Origin: Anaerotignum propionicum
GTDB taxonomy: Bacteria; Bacillota; Clostridia; Lachnospirales; Anaerotignaceae
DNA length: 64,000 nucleotides
NCBI RefSeq assembly: GCF_024461735.1
Contig: NZ_JANGAD010000003.1
Span: forward strand, 186,001 to 250,000
Reading direction: 5' to 3'
Shown: positions 9,160 to 18,885 of the stretch, in pieces
Numbering within the stretch: position 1 is the first letter of the stretch
Layout: each line of letters opens with the position of its first letter
The notes under the pieces: model-generated
What the model saw: the letters and a program-made list of their open reading frames with translations, nothing else
Database searches by the model: none
Told to the model about the DNA's origin: nothing
Translations under genes and position numbers: made by a program

Positions 9160-9939
9160 ATGGAAGATAAAATGAAATTATATGGCTTTAATAATCTTAC
9201 GAAATCTTTGAGCTTTAATATTTATGATATATGTTATGCCAAAACGGCTAGGGAACAGCAGGATTATATTAAATATATTAATGAGCAGTATAATTCTGAG
9301 CGTTTAACCGCCATTTTAACAAAGCTAACAGAAATGATTGGTGCAACGGTGCTGAATATTTCTAAGCAGGATTATGAGCCTCAGGGTGCCAGTGTGACTT
9401 TTCTCATTGCGGAGGTGAATATGGCAAAATCCAGAAGTGGGGAAACCGTTGTGGCGCATTTGGATAAAAGCCATGTAACCGTACACACCTATCCTGAGTA
9501 TCATCCCGAAACCTCCATTGCAACCTTCCGTGTGGATATTGATGTGGCAACCTGCGGGGAAATCACACCCCTTTCCACTTTGGATTTTTTGATTGGCAGT
9601 TTTGATTCCGATATTATCACCATGGATTATCGTGTGAGGGGGTTTACCCGAAACATGAAGGGTCAGAAGCTGTTTATAGATCATAGCATTACTTCTATAC
9701 AGGATTATATCCACAACGATATTCTTCAGAAATACGACGCTATTGATGTAAATATTTATCAGTCGAATATTTTTCATACCAAAATGCTGATTAAGGATTT
9801 GGTATTGCAAAATTACTTGTTTAACTCCGATGTTTATGAAATTCCTCCAAAAATTCGTTTGGATATCACAAACGCTTTGCGTCAGGAAATGATAGAAATA
9901 TTCAGCGGTACCAATGTGTATCAGGAGGTGAAGCCTTGA
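9160..9939 (+). CDS. speD: S-adenosylmethionine decarboxylase proenzyme, E. coli type
   Basis: 259 residues. The self-cleavage site is K103-S104 in LDKSHVTVHTYPE; S104 becomes the pyruvoyl group. Length and the YGFNNLTKSLSFNIYD start follow the long class found in E. coli, not the short Bacillus class. The enzyme makes decarboxylated SAM, the aminopropyl donor for the spermidine synthase encoded two genes downstream. The ATG at 9160 has GGAGGG seven bases upstream; an in-frame GTG at 9127 lies inside the terminator and is unlikely. First gene of the polyamine operon. Confidence 0.95.
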   Translation: MEDKMKLYGFNNLTKSLSFNIYDICYAKTAREQQDYIKYINEQYNSERLTAILTKLTEMIGATVLNISKQDYEPQGASVTFLIAEVNMAKSRSGETVVAHLDKSHVTVHTYPEYHPETSIATFRVDIDVATCGEITPLSTLDFLIGSFDSDIITMDYRVRGFTRNMKGQKLFIDHSITSIQDYIHNDILQKYDAIDVNIYQSNIFHTKMLIKDLVLQNYLFNSDVYEIPPKIRLDITNALRQEMIEIFSGTNVYQEVKP

Positions 9940-11393
9940 AGGATCAAACTAAAATGCCCCTAATGGAAGCCTTGGAACGAATGCGGCATGATCGACTGGT
10001 GCCCTTTGATGTTCCAGGTCATAAACACGGAAAGGGAAACCCCCAGCTGACAGATTTTTTGGGTGAAAAATGTATGTCTGTGGACGTAAATTCCATGAAG
10101 CCTTTGGATAACCTTTGCCATCCTGTCAGCGTGATTAAAGAAGCCGAGGAACTCGCTGCAGAAGCCTTTGGTGGTGCCCAAGCTTTTTTCATGGTGGGAG
10201 GGACAACCTCTGCGGTGCAAACCATGATTCTTTCCAGTATGAAAAGCGGGGATGAAATCATTCTGCCCAGAAATGTACACCAAAGTGTGATCAATGCATT
10301 GGTACTGTGCGGAGCAGTACCTGTTTATATCAATCCCCAAATGAACAAAAAGCTGGGCATTGCCTTGGGAATGTCTGTTGCGGATGTGAAAAGAACCATA
10401 GAAAAGCATCCTAATGCCAAAGCTATTTTGGTGAATAACCCAACCTATTATGGCATTTGCTCGGATTTAAAGCAGATTACAGAAATTGCTCATGAAAAAG
10501 GACTGCTATTACTTGCAGATGAGGCCCATGGCACCCATTTTTATTTTGGCAAGGACATGCCCATTTCTGCCATGGCGGCAGGTGCGGATATGGCAGCAAT
10601 CAGTATGCATAAATCCGGGGGCTCTCTAACTCAAAGCTCATTATTGCTTTGTGGGGAGGGGGTAAACGCAAACTATGTTAGAAAAATTATAAACTTAACC
10701 CAGACCACCAGTGGTTCATATTTATTACTCTCCAGTTTAGATATTTCTAGGCGAAATCTTGCCTTGTGGGGAGAGGAAACCTTTGAAAAGGTTAAAAATT
10801 TCGCTCAGTATGCCAGGGACGAAATCAACGCCATCGGTGATTATTATGCCTATTCCAAAGAACTAATCAACGGCGACAGTGTGTTTGATTTTGATACCAC
10901 CAAGCTTTCTGTAAATACCTTGGCTTTGGGGCTTGCAGGCATTGAGGTATACGATTTGCTGCGAGATGAATATGGCATTCAAATTGAGTTTGGAGATTTA
11001 GGAAACATTCTTGCCTATATTTCTGTGGGGGATAAAAATAAAAATATTGAGAGATTGATTAGTGCTCTTTCTGAAATTAGGCGTATTTATAAAAAAGACA
11101 ATAAAGATATGTTGGATACAGAGTATATTGCACCTGATGTTGTCATTTCGCCTCAAGAGGCTTTTTATGCAGATAAAATCAGCCTTCCTTTGGCGGAGTG
11201 TGATGGCAGAGTTTGCACCGAGTTTGTTATGTGCTATCCACCGGGTATTCCCATTTTAGCACCGGGAGAACGTATTACCCGGGAAATTATTGCTTATATC
11301 CAATATGCCAAGGATAAGGGCTGTGTCATTACGGGGCCGGAAAGTATGGATATTACCCGGCTGAACGTATGGAAAGGAGAAGAGAATGGATGA
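9936..11393 (+). CDS. speA: Arginine decarboxylase (Orn/Lys/Arg decarboxylase family, Bacillus SpeA type)
   Basis: 485 residues, PLP fold type I. The cofactor lysine is K226 in SMHKSGGSLTQSS, and DEAHG (195-199) holds the aspartate that contacts the pyridine nitrogen. The short length without the wing domain is that of the Bacillus SpeA/YaaO group. Family members can act on arginine, lysine or ornithine; arginine is favoured here because an agmatinase gene lies in the same operon. The TTG start overlaps the speD stop (TTGA) behind AGGAGGTG, so the two are translationally coupled. Confidence 0.9.
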   Translation: MKDQTKMPLMEALERMRHDRLVPFDVPGHKHGKGNPQLTDFLGEKCMSVDVNSMKPLDNLCHPVSVIKEAEELAAEAFGGAQAFFMVGGTTSAVQTMILSSMKSGDEIILPRNVHQSVINALVLCGAVPVYINPQMNKKLGIALGMSVADVKRTIEKHPNAKAILVNNPTYYGICSDLKQITEIAHEKGLLLLADEAHGTHFYFGKDMPISAMAAGADMAAISMHKSGGSLTQSSLLLCGEGVNANYVRKIINLTQTTSGSYLLLSSLDISRRNLALWGEETFEKVKNFAQYARDEINAIGDYYAYSKELINGDSVFDFDTTKLSVNTLALGLAGIEVYDLLRDEYGIQIEFGDLGNILAYISVGDKNKNIERLISALSEIRRIYKKDNKDMLDTEYIAPDVVISPQEAFYADKISLPLAECDGRVCTEFVMCYPPGIPILAPGERITREIIAYIQYAKDKGCVITGPESMDITRLNVWKGEENG

Positions 11394-12237
11394 TTTATGG
11401 TATAGCGAATATCACACCTCAAACGTGCGTTTTTCTGTAAAGGTTTCCCGCCAGCTACATTATGAGGAAAGTAAATATCAGAAAATATCAGTGTTTGAAT
11501 CTCCTGAATTTGGACGTTTTTTAACTTTGGATGGCATTATGATGCTCACGGAACGAGATGAATTTATTTATCATGAGATGATTACCCATACTGCCATGGC
11601 TGTGAATCCTGAGATTAAAAAGGTATTGGTCATAGGTGCGGGAGACGGCGGTGTGGTACGAGAGCTTGGAAAGTATCAAGGTATAGAAGAAATTGACGTG
11701 GTGGAAATTGATGCGCGTGTGGTGGAAGTTTGCAAGGAATTTCTTCCCCAAACTGCATGTGGTTTTGAAGATAAAAGGGTACATTTGCATTTTCAGGATG
11801 GATTGAAGTTTGTGCGTCACACGGATAAGCTTTATGATTTGATTATTGTGGATTCTACAGACCCCTTTGGCCCCGGCGAGGTGCTTTTCACCAAAGAATT
11901 TTACGGAAACTGCTGTCGTGCTTTAACAGAGCGGGGGATTTTGCTGAATCAGCATGAAAGCCCTTTTTATGAAGAGGATGCAAAAGCCATGAAGTCTGCC
12001 CATCGCCGTATTTCACATGCATTCCCGTTGAGCTTTGTGTATCAGGCACACATCCCTACCTATCCTTCGGGACATTGGCTGTTTGGGTTTGCATCAAAAG
12101 CACCTCATCCCCAAAGGGATTTGAAAGCAGATGCATGGAATGCTTTGGAGATAAAAACAAAATATTATAATACAGAGTTGCACCAAGGAGCCTTTGGCTT
12201 ACCCAATTATGTAAAGGAGATGCTGGAGGATGCTTAA
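11386..12237 (+). CDS. speE: Spermidine synthase (polyamine aminopropyltransferase)
   Basis: 283 residues. GAGDGG (84-89) is the nucleotide-binding signature and IIVDSTDPFGPGE carries the catalytic aspartate; the N-terminal beta domain includes the YQKISVFESPEFGRFLTLDG segment. It moves the aminopropyl group of decarboxylated SAM to putrescine. Overlaps speA by eight bases and the following gene by eight. Confidence 0.95.
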   Translation: MDDLWYSEYHTSNVRFSVKVSRQLHYEESKYQKISVFESPEFGRFLTLDGIMMLTERDEFIYHEMITHTAMAVNPEIKKVLVIGAGDGGVVRELGKYQGIEEIDVVEIDARVVEVCKEFLPQTACGFEDKRVHLHFQDGLKFVRHTDKLYDLIIVDSTDPFGPGEVLFTKEFYGNCCRALTERGILLNQHESPFYEEDAKAMKSAHRRISHAFPLSFVYQAHIPTYPSGHWLFGFASKAPHPQRDLKADAWNALEIKTKYYNTELHQGAFGLPNYVKEMLEDA

Positions 12238-13078
12238 AAATATACAGACATTTTTGGCTTGTGAAGCCGAATATGAGGATGCGGAAATAGTGCTGTTTGG
12301 CGTTCCCTTCGATGGAACCACCTCCTTTCGCCCCGGCACACGCTTTGGCCCATCGGCGATTCGCAATGAGTCATTTGGGATAGAAACCTATTCTCCTTAC
12401 TGCGATAAAGACATGACGGAGTATGATTTTTTTGACGGTGGCGATTTGGACCTCCCTTTTGGCAATACGGAAAGAGTGCTGGATATGATTCAGGAATATA
12501 CAGCACAAATTCTAAATGATGGCAAACGCTTTGTCATGCTTGGCGGGGAGCATTTGATTACATTGGGTGCAGTGCGAGCCGTAGTGGAACGCTACCCCGA
12601 TGTTCATATTATACACTTGGACGCCCATACTGACCTGAGAACGGATTATTTGGGAGAAACGCTTTCCCATTCCACTGTAATCAAACAGGTTTGGAACCTT
12701 GTGGGAGATGGAAGAATTCATCAATTTGGCATTCGCAGTGGTGAAAAATATGAGTTTGCATTTGCCAAAAACCATACCAATCTCCATAAATATGACCTTA
12801 AGGGCTTTTCGGAAACCATAAACCAACTAAAAGATAAGCCTTTATATTTTACGCTGGATTTAGATGTATTGGACCCCTCCGTTTTTTGCGGAACAGGAAC
12901 CCCTGAAGGGGGCGGCATTTCTTTTAAAGAATTAATGGAAGCCGTTTTACAGCTGCATCAGCTAAATATTGTAGGCTGTGACATTAACGAGCTTTCACCC
13001 CACTATGATCAAAGTGGCAGTTCCACTGCCATTGCTTGTAAAATTACTCGAGAAATACTACTACAGATTACAAAGTAA
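12230..13078 (+). CDS. speB: Agmatinase (ureohydrolase family)
   Basis: 282 residues. The dimanganese ligands are visible: H108 in GGEHL, D131, H133 and D135 in DAHTD, and D210 and D212 in TLDLDVLDPS. The family covers agmatinase, arginase and formiminoglutamase; agmatinase fits because SpeA is encoded two genes upstream, giving arginine to agmatine to putrescine plus urea. The start overlaps the speE stop. Confidence 0.93.
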   Translation: MLKNIQTFLACEAEYEDAEIVLFGVPFDGTTSFRPGTRFGPSAIRNESFGIETYSPYCDKDMTEYDFFDGGDLDLPFGNTERVLDMIQEYTAQILNDGKRFVMLGGEHLITLGAVRAVVERYPDVHIIHLDAHTDLRTDYLGETLSHSTVIKQVWNLVGDGRIHQFGIRSGEKYEFAFAKNHTNLHKYDLKGFSETINQLKDKPLYFTLDLDVLDPSVFCGTGTPEGGGISFKELMEAVLQLHQLNIVGCDINELSPHYDQSGSSTAIACKITREILLQITK

Positions 13079-13092
13079 AGGAGACAGAAAAA

Positions 13093-14295
13093 ATGGGAAA
13101 ATGTATGATTATCGGTTGCGGCGGCGTTGCCAGTGTTGCAATTCACAAGTGTTGCCAAAACAGCGAGGTTTTTGAGGAAATAATGATTGCAAGCCGTACC
13201 AAATCAAAATGTGATGCGTTAAAAGCAAAGCTTGATGGAACAACCAAAACCATCATTCACACAGCACAGGTGGATGCGGACAACGTGGCAGAATTGGTTG
13301 TGCTCATCAATGCGTTTAAGCCTGATGTAGTTCTGAATCTGGCTTTGCCTTATCAAGATTTGACCATTATGGAGGCTTGCCTCGCAACAAAAACTCATTA
13401 TGTGGATACTGCAAATTATGAACCTATGGATACTGCTAAGTTTGAATACAAATGGCAATGGGAATATCGGGAGAAATTTAAGGAAGCAGGTATTTGCGCA
13501 TTGCTAGGCAGTGGTTTTGACCCCGGCGTTACAGGTGTGTTCTCTGCCTATGCACAAAAGCATCATTTTGATGAAATCAATTATATTGATATTCTTGATT
13601 GCAACGGAGGTGACCATGGCTATCCTTTTGCAACCAACTTTAATCCTGAAATCAATATCAGAGAAGTGACCGCCAACGGCAGTTATTGGGAAAATGGTGA
13701 ATGGATAGAAACAGAGCCTATGGAAATCAAACGGGAGTATGATTTTGCGGAAGTAGGCAAAAAGGACATGTACTTACTGCACCATGAGGAGCTGGAAAGC
13801 TTGGGCTTAAATATTAAAGGCATCAAACGTATCCGTTTCTTCATGACCTTCGGACAAAGCTATTTGACCCATTTGAAATGCTTGGAAAATGTCGGTATGA
13901 CCTCTATTGAGCCCATTGAGTTTGAAGGCAAAAAAATTGTGCCTTTGCAGTTTTTAAAGGCAGTGTTACCTGATCCTGCAAGTCTTGGCCCTCGCACCGT
14001 TGGAAAAACAAACATCGGCTGTATCTTCCAAGGAAAAAAAGATGGAAAAGAAAAAACATACTATCTGTACAATGTTTGCGACCATCAAGCGTGCTATAAA
14101 GAAGTAGGCAGTCAGGCAATTTCCTATACTACTGGAGTACCTGCCATGATTGGAGCAATGCTGGTTATGAACGGAAAATGGAATCAGCCCGGCGTTTGGA
14201 ATATGGAAGAATTTGATCCCGATCCTTTCATGGAAGCGTTAAATAAATGGGGCTTGCCTTGGGTAGAAGATTTTAACCCTGAGTTGGTGGACTAA
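13093..14295 (+). CDS. Carboxynorspermidine/carboxyspermidine synthase (saccharopine dehydrogenase-like)
   Basis: 400 residues. A Rossmann start GCGGVASVAIHKC, the SGFDPGVTGVFSAYAQKH block and the VCDHQACYKEVGSQAISYTTGVPA block mark the CASDH branch of the saccharopine dehydrogenase family. The enzyme reductively joins aspartate semialdehyde to putrescine or diaminopropane, using NADPH. It is followed in overlap by the decarboxylase gene, and the operon ends with an aspartokinase, whose pathway supplies aspartate semialdehyde. Confidence 0.9.
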   Translation: MGKCMIIGCGGVASVAIHKCCQNSEVFEEIMIASRTKSKCDALKAKLDGTTKTIIHTAQVDADNVAELVVLINAFKPDVVLNLALPYQDLTIMEACLATKTHYVDTANYEPMDTAKFEYKWQWEYREKFKEAGICALLGSGFDPGVTGVFSAYAQKHHFDEINYIDILDCNGGDHGYPFATNFNPEINIREVTANGSYWENGEWIETEPMEIKREYDFAEVGKKDMYLLHHEELESLGLNIKGIKRIRFFMTFGQSYLTHLKCLENVGMTSIEPIEFEGKKIVPLQFLKAVLPDPASLGPRTVGKTNIGCIFQGKKDGKEKTYYLYNVCDHQACYKEVGSQAISYTTGVPAMIGAMLVMNGKWNQPGVWNMEEFDPDPFMEALNKWGLPWVEDFNPELVD

Positions 14296-15425
14296 TGGTT
14301 GAGCGGTTATATTCTGTAGAGACACCATGTTATGTGGTTAATGAGAAGCGTTTAATTGAAAATCTTGAAATTTTAAAAGACGTTGCCATTCGTGCTGGCT
14401 GTAAAATTCTGCTGGCTCAAAAAGCGTTCTCCATGTTTTCTGTGTATCCTCTTATTGGGCGTTATCTGGATGGAACAACTGCCAGTGGTCTATTTGAGGC
14501 AAAGCTTGGCTATGAAGAGATGGGTAAGGAAACCCATGTTTTCTCAGCGGCATATATGGAAAAAGAGTTTGATGAGATTACGAGAATTTGTGACCATATC
14601 TCTTTTAATTCTTTCGCCCAATGGCAGAAATATGGTAAAAAGGCTCTTGAAAGGGGAAGAAGCTGTGGTATTCGAATAAATCCCCAGCACTCCACCCAGG
14701 AACACGGTATTTATGACCCATGCGCTGAAGGCTCTCGTTTAGGGGTGACCAGAGAGAATTTTAGGCCGGAGTTGCTAGAGGGTATCGAAGGTCTTCATTT
14801 TCATACTTTGTGTGAACAAAACAGCGATGCCTTAATTGATACGTTGGTGGCAGTGGAAGAAAAGTTTGGTGAATTTCTTCCCCGAATGAAGTGGGTAAAC
14901 TTTGGTGGTGGGCATCATATCACCCGTGAGGATTATGATAGGGAAGCCCTGATAGAGTGTATTTTACGGTTTAAAGAAAAATATCAGGTTGAAGTATATT
15001 TGGAACCAGGGGAAGCAATCGCTTTGAATGCAGGGTATCTGGTGAGTTCTGTATTGGATATCGTCCATAACGGTATTGATATTGCTCTTTTGGATGCATC
15101 TGCAGCATGCCATATGCCTGATGTGATTGAAATGCCCTATCGTCCGCCTTTGTGGCAGGGAGGAGAACCAAAGGAGAAGCCCCATACCTACCGATTGGCA
15201 GGAGCAACCTGCTTGGCAGGGGATGTTATTGGAGATTATTCCTTTACACAACCTCTTTCTGTAGGTGATAAGCTGATTTTTATGGATATGGCAATATACT
15301 CTATGGTGAAGAATAACACTTTTAATGGAATGTGCCTTCCCTCTATTGCTGTTTTACAAGAAAATGGAGAATTAAACATCATTCGAAAATTTGGATATGA
15401 GGACTTTAAAGGAAGGCTTTCTTAA
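14295..15425 (+). CDS. nspC: Carboxynorspermidine/carboxyspermidine decarboxylase
   Basis: 376 residues, PLP fold type III. The cofactor lysine is K43 in LLAQKAFSMFS; GLHFHTLCEQ, FGGGHHIT and LEPGEA are the usual phosphate and metal-side segments of NspC. It decarboxylates the product of the preceding enzyme to spermidine or norspermidine. ATG overlaps the upstream stop (TAATG). Which triamine is made depends on whether putrescine or diaminopropane is the acceptor; putrescine is available here through SpeA and SpeB. Confidence 0.92.
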   Translation: MVERLYSVETPCYVVNEKRLIENLEILKDVAIRAGCKILLAQKAFSMFSVYPLIGRYLDGTTASGLFEAKLGYEEMGKETHVFSAAYMEKEFDEITRICDHISFNSFAQWQKYGKKALERGRSCGIRINPQHSTQEHGIYDPCAEGSRLGVTRENFRPELLEGIEGLHFHTLCEQNSDALIDTLVAVEEKFGEFLPRMKWVNFGGGHHITREDYDREALIECILRFKEKYQVEVYLEPGEAIALNAGYLVSSVLDIVHNGIDIALLDASAACHMPDVIEMPYRPPLWQGGEPKEKPHTYRLAGATCLAGDVIGDYSFTQPLSVGDKLIFMDMAIYSMVKNNTFNGMCLPSIAVLQENGELNIIRKFGYEDFKGRLS

Positions 15426-15634
15426 AACCATAAGTTTTAACCATATCTTTAGAAAAAGATGTTGTAAAATGCTATGATTTTAAGTAAAATGATAAATATT
15501 TTATCAATTTTTTGTATCCAAATGTTATTGTTATGGGAAGAAAAAGCATTTTAATGGTTGTAATTATTAAAAAGGCACTTGTAATAAGCAGAGGGGAATT
15601 CACCCTTTGCTCAGCAGTAAGGGGGAAAAATAGG

Positions 15635-16942
15635 ATGATTGTAGCAAAATTCGGTGGCAGTTCGCTTGCAGATGCAGCACAGTTTCAAAAAGTAAAAGAC
15701 ATTGTTTTCGCAGACAACCGCCGAATGCTTATCATTCCCAGTGCGCCCGGTCGTAGATTTGATAAAGATGAAAAGGTGACTGACCTTCTTTATCTCTGTC
15801 ATAGTCAACAGAAGGCAGGGGAGTCCTTTCAAAAAACCTTTGATGAAATTCAACGGAGATATCTTGATATTGCCAAACAGCTCCATTTATCATTGGAGCT
15901 AAAGCCATATTTACAGGAAATTCAACAGCAAATGGAAGAGGGAGCTTCGGCAGATTATTGTGCCAGCCGAGGGGAATTTTTAAATGGATTGCTATTGGCA
16001 AATTACTTGGAATTTGCGTTTATAGATGCTGCAGAGGTTATTTTCTTTGACGAACAGGGTGCCTTCGATGCTGAAAAAACCAACAGTGTTTTGAAGAAGA
16101 GATTGGAGACGGTAGAAACGGCTGTGATACCCGGTTTTTATGGAAGCAACCCTGACGGAAGCATTCGTGTATTTTCCCGTGGTGGAAGTGATATTACAGG
16201 AGCCATTGTTGCTCGTGCTGCCCAAGCAGAACTATATGAAAATTGGACTGATGTTTCAGGATTTCTTATGGCGGACCCTCGTATCGTTACAAATCCTCGA
16301 CCAATCAGCCATATTACCTATCACGAGATGCATGAGCTTTGCTGTGCGGGGGCTACGGTGCTTCATGAGGACTGTGTGTATCCGGTAAGCAGTGTAGGCA
16401 TTCCCACGAATATTCGTAATACCAATTTGCCTCAACACCCAGGAACCATGATTACATGTAACGCTTTGCAACGAGAGGATTTCGCTATTTTTGCCGGTGT
16501 TTCAGGCAAGAAGGGTTTCAGCCTTTTGGTGATTGAGAAGGAAGAGCCTGACCACACATGGTCATTTGTACAAGAGGTTTTATCTGCTGTGCAAAAAAAG
16601 GGAATAAAATTTCAGTATCTTCCGTCAGGGGCCCATTGCGTTTGTCTGCTTGTAGAAACCAAACAGTTTCTTGAAAAGAAAGATTCTTTTCAGGATGAAA
16701 TCAATAAAATAAATATACCATTTTCTATTTCAATCCAACCGGAAACTGCAGGTATTGTTCTGGTGGGATATGGGATTATACATAATCGCCTTGCAGTCAA
16801 TCGAATTTTCACAGCCTTGCAGCGCCAAAATATTGATGTTGTTATGATTAACCAAGGTAGCGGCGAGCTAAGCACATGGGTAGGTGTTGCAGAGGCTGAA
16901 ATGGAAGGGGCAATTCGTGCAATTTACGAGGAGTTTCTTTGA
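15635..16942 (+). CDS. Aspartate kinase (monofunctional, class I-like)
   Basis: 435 residues. KFGGSSLAD at the N-terminus and the FSRGGSDITGAIVA block are kinase motifs; MADPRIV and the AGATVLHEDCVYP block follow. Residues about 295-435 form paired ACT domains for feedback control. The ATG at 15635 follows AAGGGGG; longer in-frame starts have none. It lies 209 bases after nspC in the same direction with no terminator between them, so it may share the transcript and feed aspartate semialdehyde to the carboxyspermidine route. No lysine riboswitch is recognisable in the gap. Confidence 0.92.
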   Translation: MIVAKFGGSSLADAAQFQKVKDIVFADNRRMLIIPSAPGRRFDKDEKVTDLLYLCHSQQKAGESFQKTFDEIQRRYLDIAKQLHLSLELKPYLQEIQQQMEEGASADYCASRGEFLNGLLLANYLEFAFIDAAEVIFFDEQGAFDAEKTNSVLKKRLETVETAVIPGFYGSNPDGSIRVFSRGGSDITGAIVARAAQAELYENWTDVSGFLMADPRIVTNPRPISHITYHEMHELCCAGATVLHEDCVYPVSSVGIPTNIRNTNLPQHPGTMITCNALQREDFAIFAGVSGKKGFSLLVIEKEEPDHTWSFVQEVLSAVQKKGIKFQYLPSGAHCVCLLVETKQFLEKKDSFQDEINKINIPFSISIQPETAGIVLVGYGIIHNRLAVNRIFTALQRQNIDVVMINQGSGELSTWVGVAEAEMEGAIRAIYEEFL

Positions 16943-16986
16943 TTTAAGTAAATATAAAATGCGTTATTTAAATAAGTCATACTTTT

Positions 16987-17033
16987 AAATCAAATAAAAA
17001 AGAAGCCAAAATGGCTTCTTTTTTATTTGATTT
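16987..17033. terminator. Bidirectional terminator between aspartokinase and Na/Pi genes
   Basis: A 21-bp perfect inverted repeat with core AAGAAGCC-AAAAT-GGCTTCTT and T-rich arms on both strands lies between two convergent genes. Confidence 0.9.
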
Positions 17034-18717
17034 AAATTGGCGTTGCGCCTTCTTCATTCAATCTTCTGTTATATCTATGCTCACTTAAAACTACTTGTGA
17101 AATATTCATGGCATGATCTGAAATACGCTCCAAATTAGCAAGTAATTCAAGGTAATGAATACCTGCATTTACATTACATGCGGCATTGGTAAGTCTTTCA
17201 ATATGACCCGCCCGTAATCTTTTTTCTAATTCATCAACCTGCTCCTCATAAACGGCAGTTTTAGCAGCTGATGCAATGTCATCATTTTCTAAAGCCTTTA
17301 ATGCGTTATCATAGCTGGAAAGAGCCGCATGAATCATTTCATCCAAATCTTCCATGGCAGATGACGTAAAGCTTATATCCTCATTTCGCATTTCCACTGC
17401 TAACTCAGCAATGTTTTCTGCATGGTCACCAACGCGCTCCATGTCACTAATAGTATTTAAAAGTGAGGTGACGATTTGGTTTTCGTGATCACTAATTTGT
17501 AAGGTACAAAGCTTAATCAGATATTCTGAAATACCATCGCAAACTCTATCAACCACAGATTCTCTTTGCTTAATTTCCTCTATTTTTTCAGGGGATGCGT
17601 CGTTTAGAGCTTCCAGTGCACAACCAAGATTTTCTCTAGCAATGCGTCCTAAACGAATGGTTTCTTGTTTCGCACCCTCAACTGCAAGGCTTGGTGTTTG
17701 CAACATACGTTTATCCAAATGAAGGAGTTGACCTTTGTCCTCTGTAGTGGTTTCTGTTATACCATTCAGTTTCATTGCTGCACGAATCAGGAAATTTGAG
17801 AAGGGGAGCAACAGTAAAGTTGTTCCGATATTGAAAGCGGTGTGAATAGCACTGATTTGTGTCAAAGATATAATCCCCAAACCAAACTCTGGACTGACGG
17901 AAGAGAAAAAAATCATTGCAATAATACTAAAAACAGTTGCACCAATTATATTAAACATTAAGTGCATATAACCAACACATTTGGCATTTTTTCCTGCACC
18001 AATACCACTAATTAAAGCAGTAACGCAAGTACCAATATTCTGACCCATAATAATAAATACTGCTGCATTGATAGGCACTAAGCCCGTTGCCGCAAGGGAG
18101 AGAAGGATACCTTGAGATGCAGAGGAGCTTTGGATAATTGCGGTAACTCCGGCACCTACCAAGATACCTAAAAGTGGATTTTGACCTAATTTTACGAATG
18201 CGTTTTTAAATACTTGGGAATCACTCAGGGGAGATACGCTGTCTGACATTGTATGCATACCGATAAATAGTATACCGAAACCGATAATAATAGAAGCAAT
18301 TTCTCTATGCCTCATTTTTTTTCCGGTGATCTGAAGAATAACACCAATCATTACTGCTATGGGAGCCATAGTAACGGGGCTAAACATTTTCGCCCATTCT
18401 GAGCTTGAAACCAACCAGCCTGTTACTGTAGTACCAATATTGGCACCCATGATAACACTAATCGCTTGGGTTAGGTTCATTAGACCTGCATTTACGAAGC
18501 CTACAACCATAACGGTTGTTGCCGATGAGCTTTGAACAATAGCTGTAACAAGAGCACCTAGGGCAATACCCATCACTTTATTTTGGGTTAAAGCTTCTAG
18601 AATTGACTTCATCTTTGTTCCGGCTGCATTTTGTAATCCTTGTGCCATATAGTTCATACCAAAGATAAACATGGCGAGCCCACCAATAAATGGGATGATT
18701 ATATTTACGTAATCCAT
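17032..18717 (-). CDS. Na/Pi-cotransporter family protein with C-terminal PhoU domain
   Basis: 561 residues. Two inverted Na/Pi repeats show the QSSSATTVM and QSSSASQGI motifs, with NIGTTVT and NIGTCVT partners; about eight membrane helices lie in residues 1-310. Residues about 335-550 are a PhoU-like helical bundle. The family moves phosphate with sodium; the PhoU part may tie it to phosphate signalling. The ATG at 18717 follows GGAGGA; an upstream in-frame TTG lies inside that site and is rejected. Stands alone. Confidence 0.92.
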   Translation of the reverse strand: MDYVNIIIPFIGGLAMFIFGMNYMAQGLQNAAGTKMKSILEALTQNKVMGIALGALVTAIVQSSSATTVMVVGFVNAGLMNLTQAISVIMGANIGTTVTGWLVSSSEWAKMFSPVTMAPIAVMIGVILQITGKKMRHREIASIIIGFGILFIGMHTMSDSVSPLSDSQVFKNAFVKLGQNPLLGILVGAGVTAIIQSSSASQGILLSLAATGLVPINAAVFIIMGQNIGTCVTALISGIGAGKNAKCVGYMHLMFNIIGATVFSIIAMIFFSSVSPEFGLGIISLTQISAIHTAFNIGTTLLLLPFSNFLIRAAMKLNGITETTTEDKGQLLHLDKRMLQTPSLAVEGAKQETIRLGRIARENLGCALEALNDASPEKIEEIKQRESVVDRVCDGISEYLIKLCTLQISDHENQIVTSLLNTISDMERVGDHAENIAELAVEMRNEDISFTSSAMEDLDEMIHAALSSYDNALKALENDDIASAAKTAVYEEQVDELEKRLRAGHIERLTNAACNVNAGIHYLELLANLERISDHAMNISQVVLSEHRYNRRLNEEGATPI

Positions 18718-18885
18718 TTCTTCCTCCAATAAAAGTATCTAGTAGTAACACCTGCAAAAAACGCCACAGTTATCATAACATAACGTGACAACTGTCGCAA
18801 TCAACTTTTATCTGCTTTTCACATTTTGTGCAACTATATGAAATTTAAGTGAAAATCCTGTAAACTTTTGCTGATATGTTCATAT

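Noticed and set aside
9325..9810. 161-codon open frame opposite speD
   Set aside because: A mirror frame of speD without a start signal; speD has full family conservation.
15426..15634. Lysine riboswitch before the aspartokinase gene
   Set aside because: No AGGTAGAGG-type core or five-way junction is visible in the 209-base gap.
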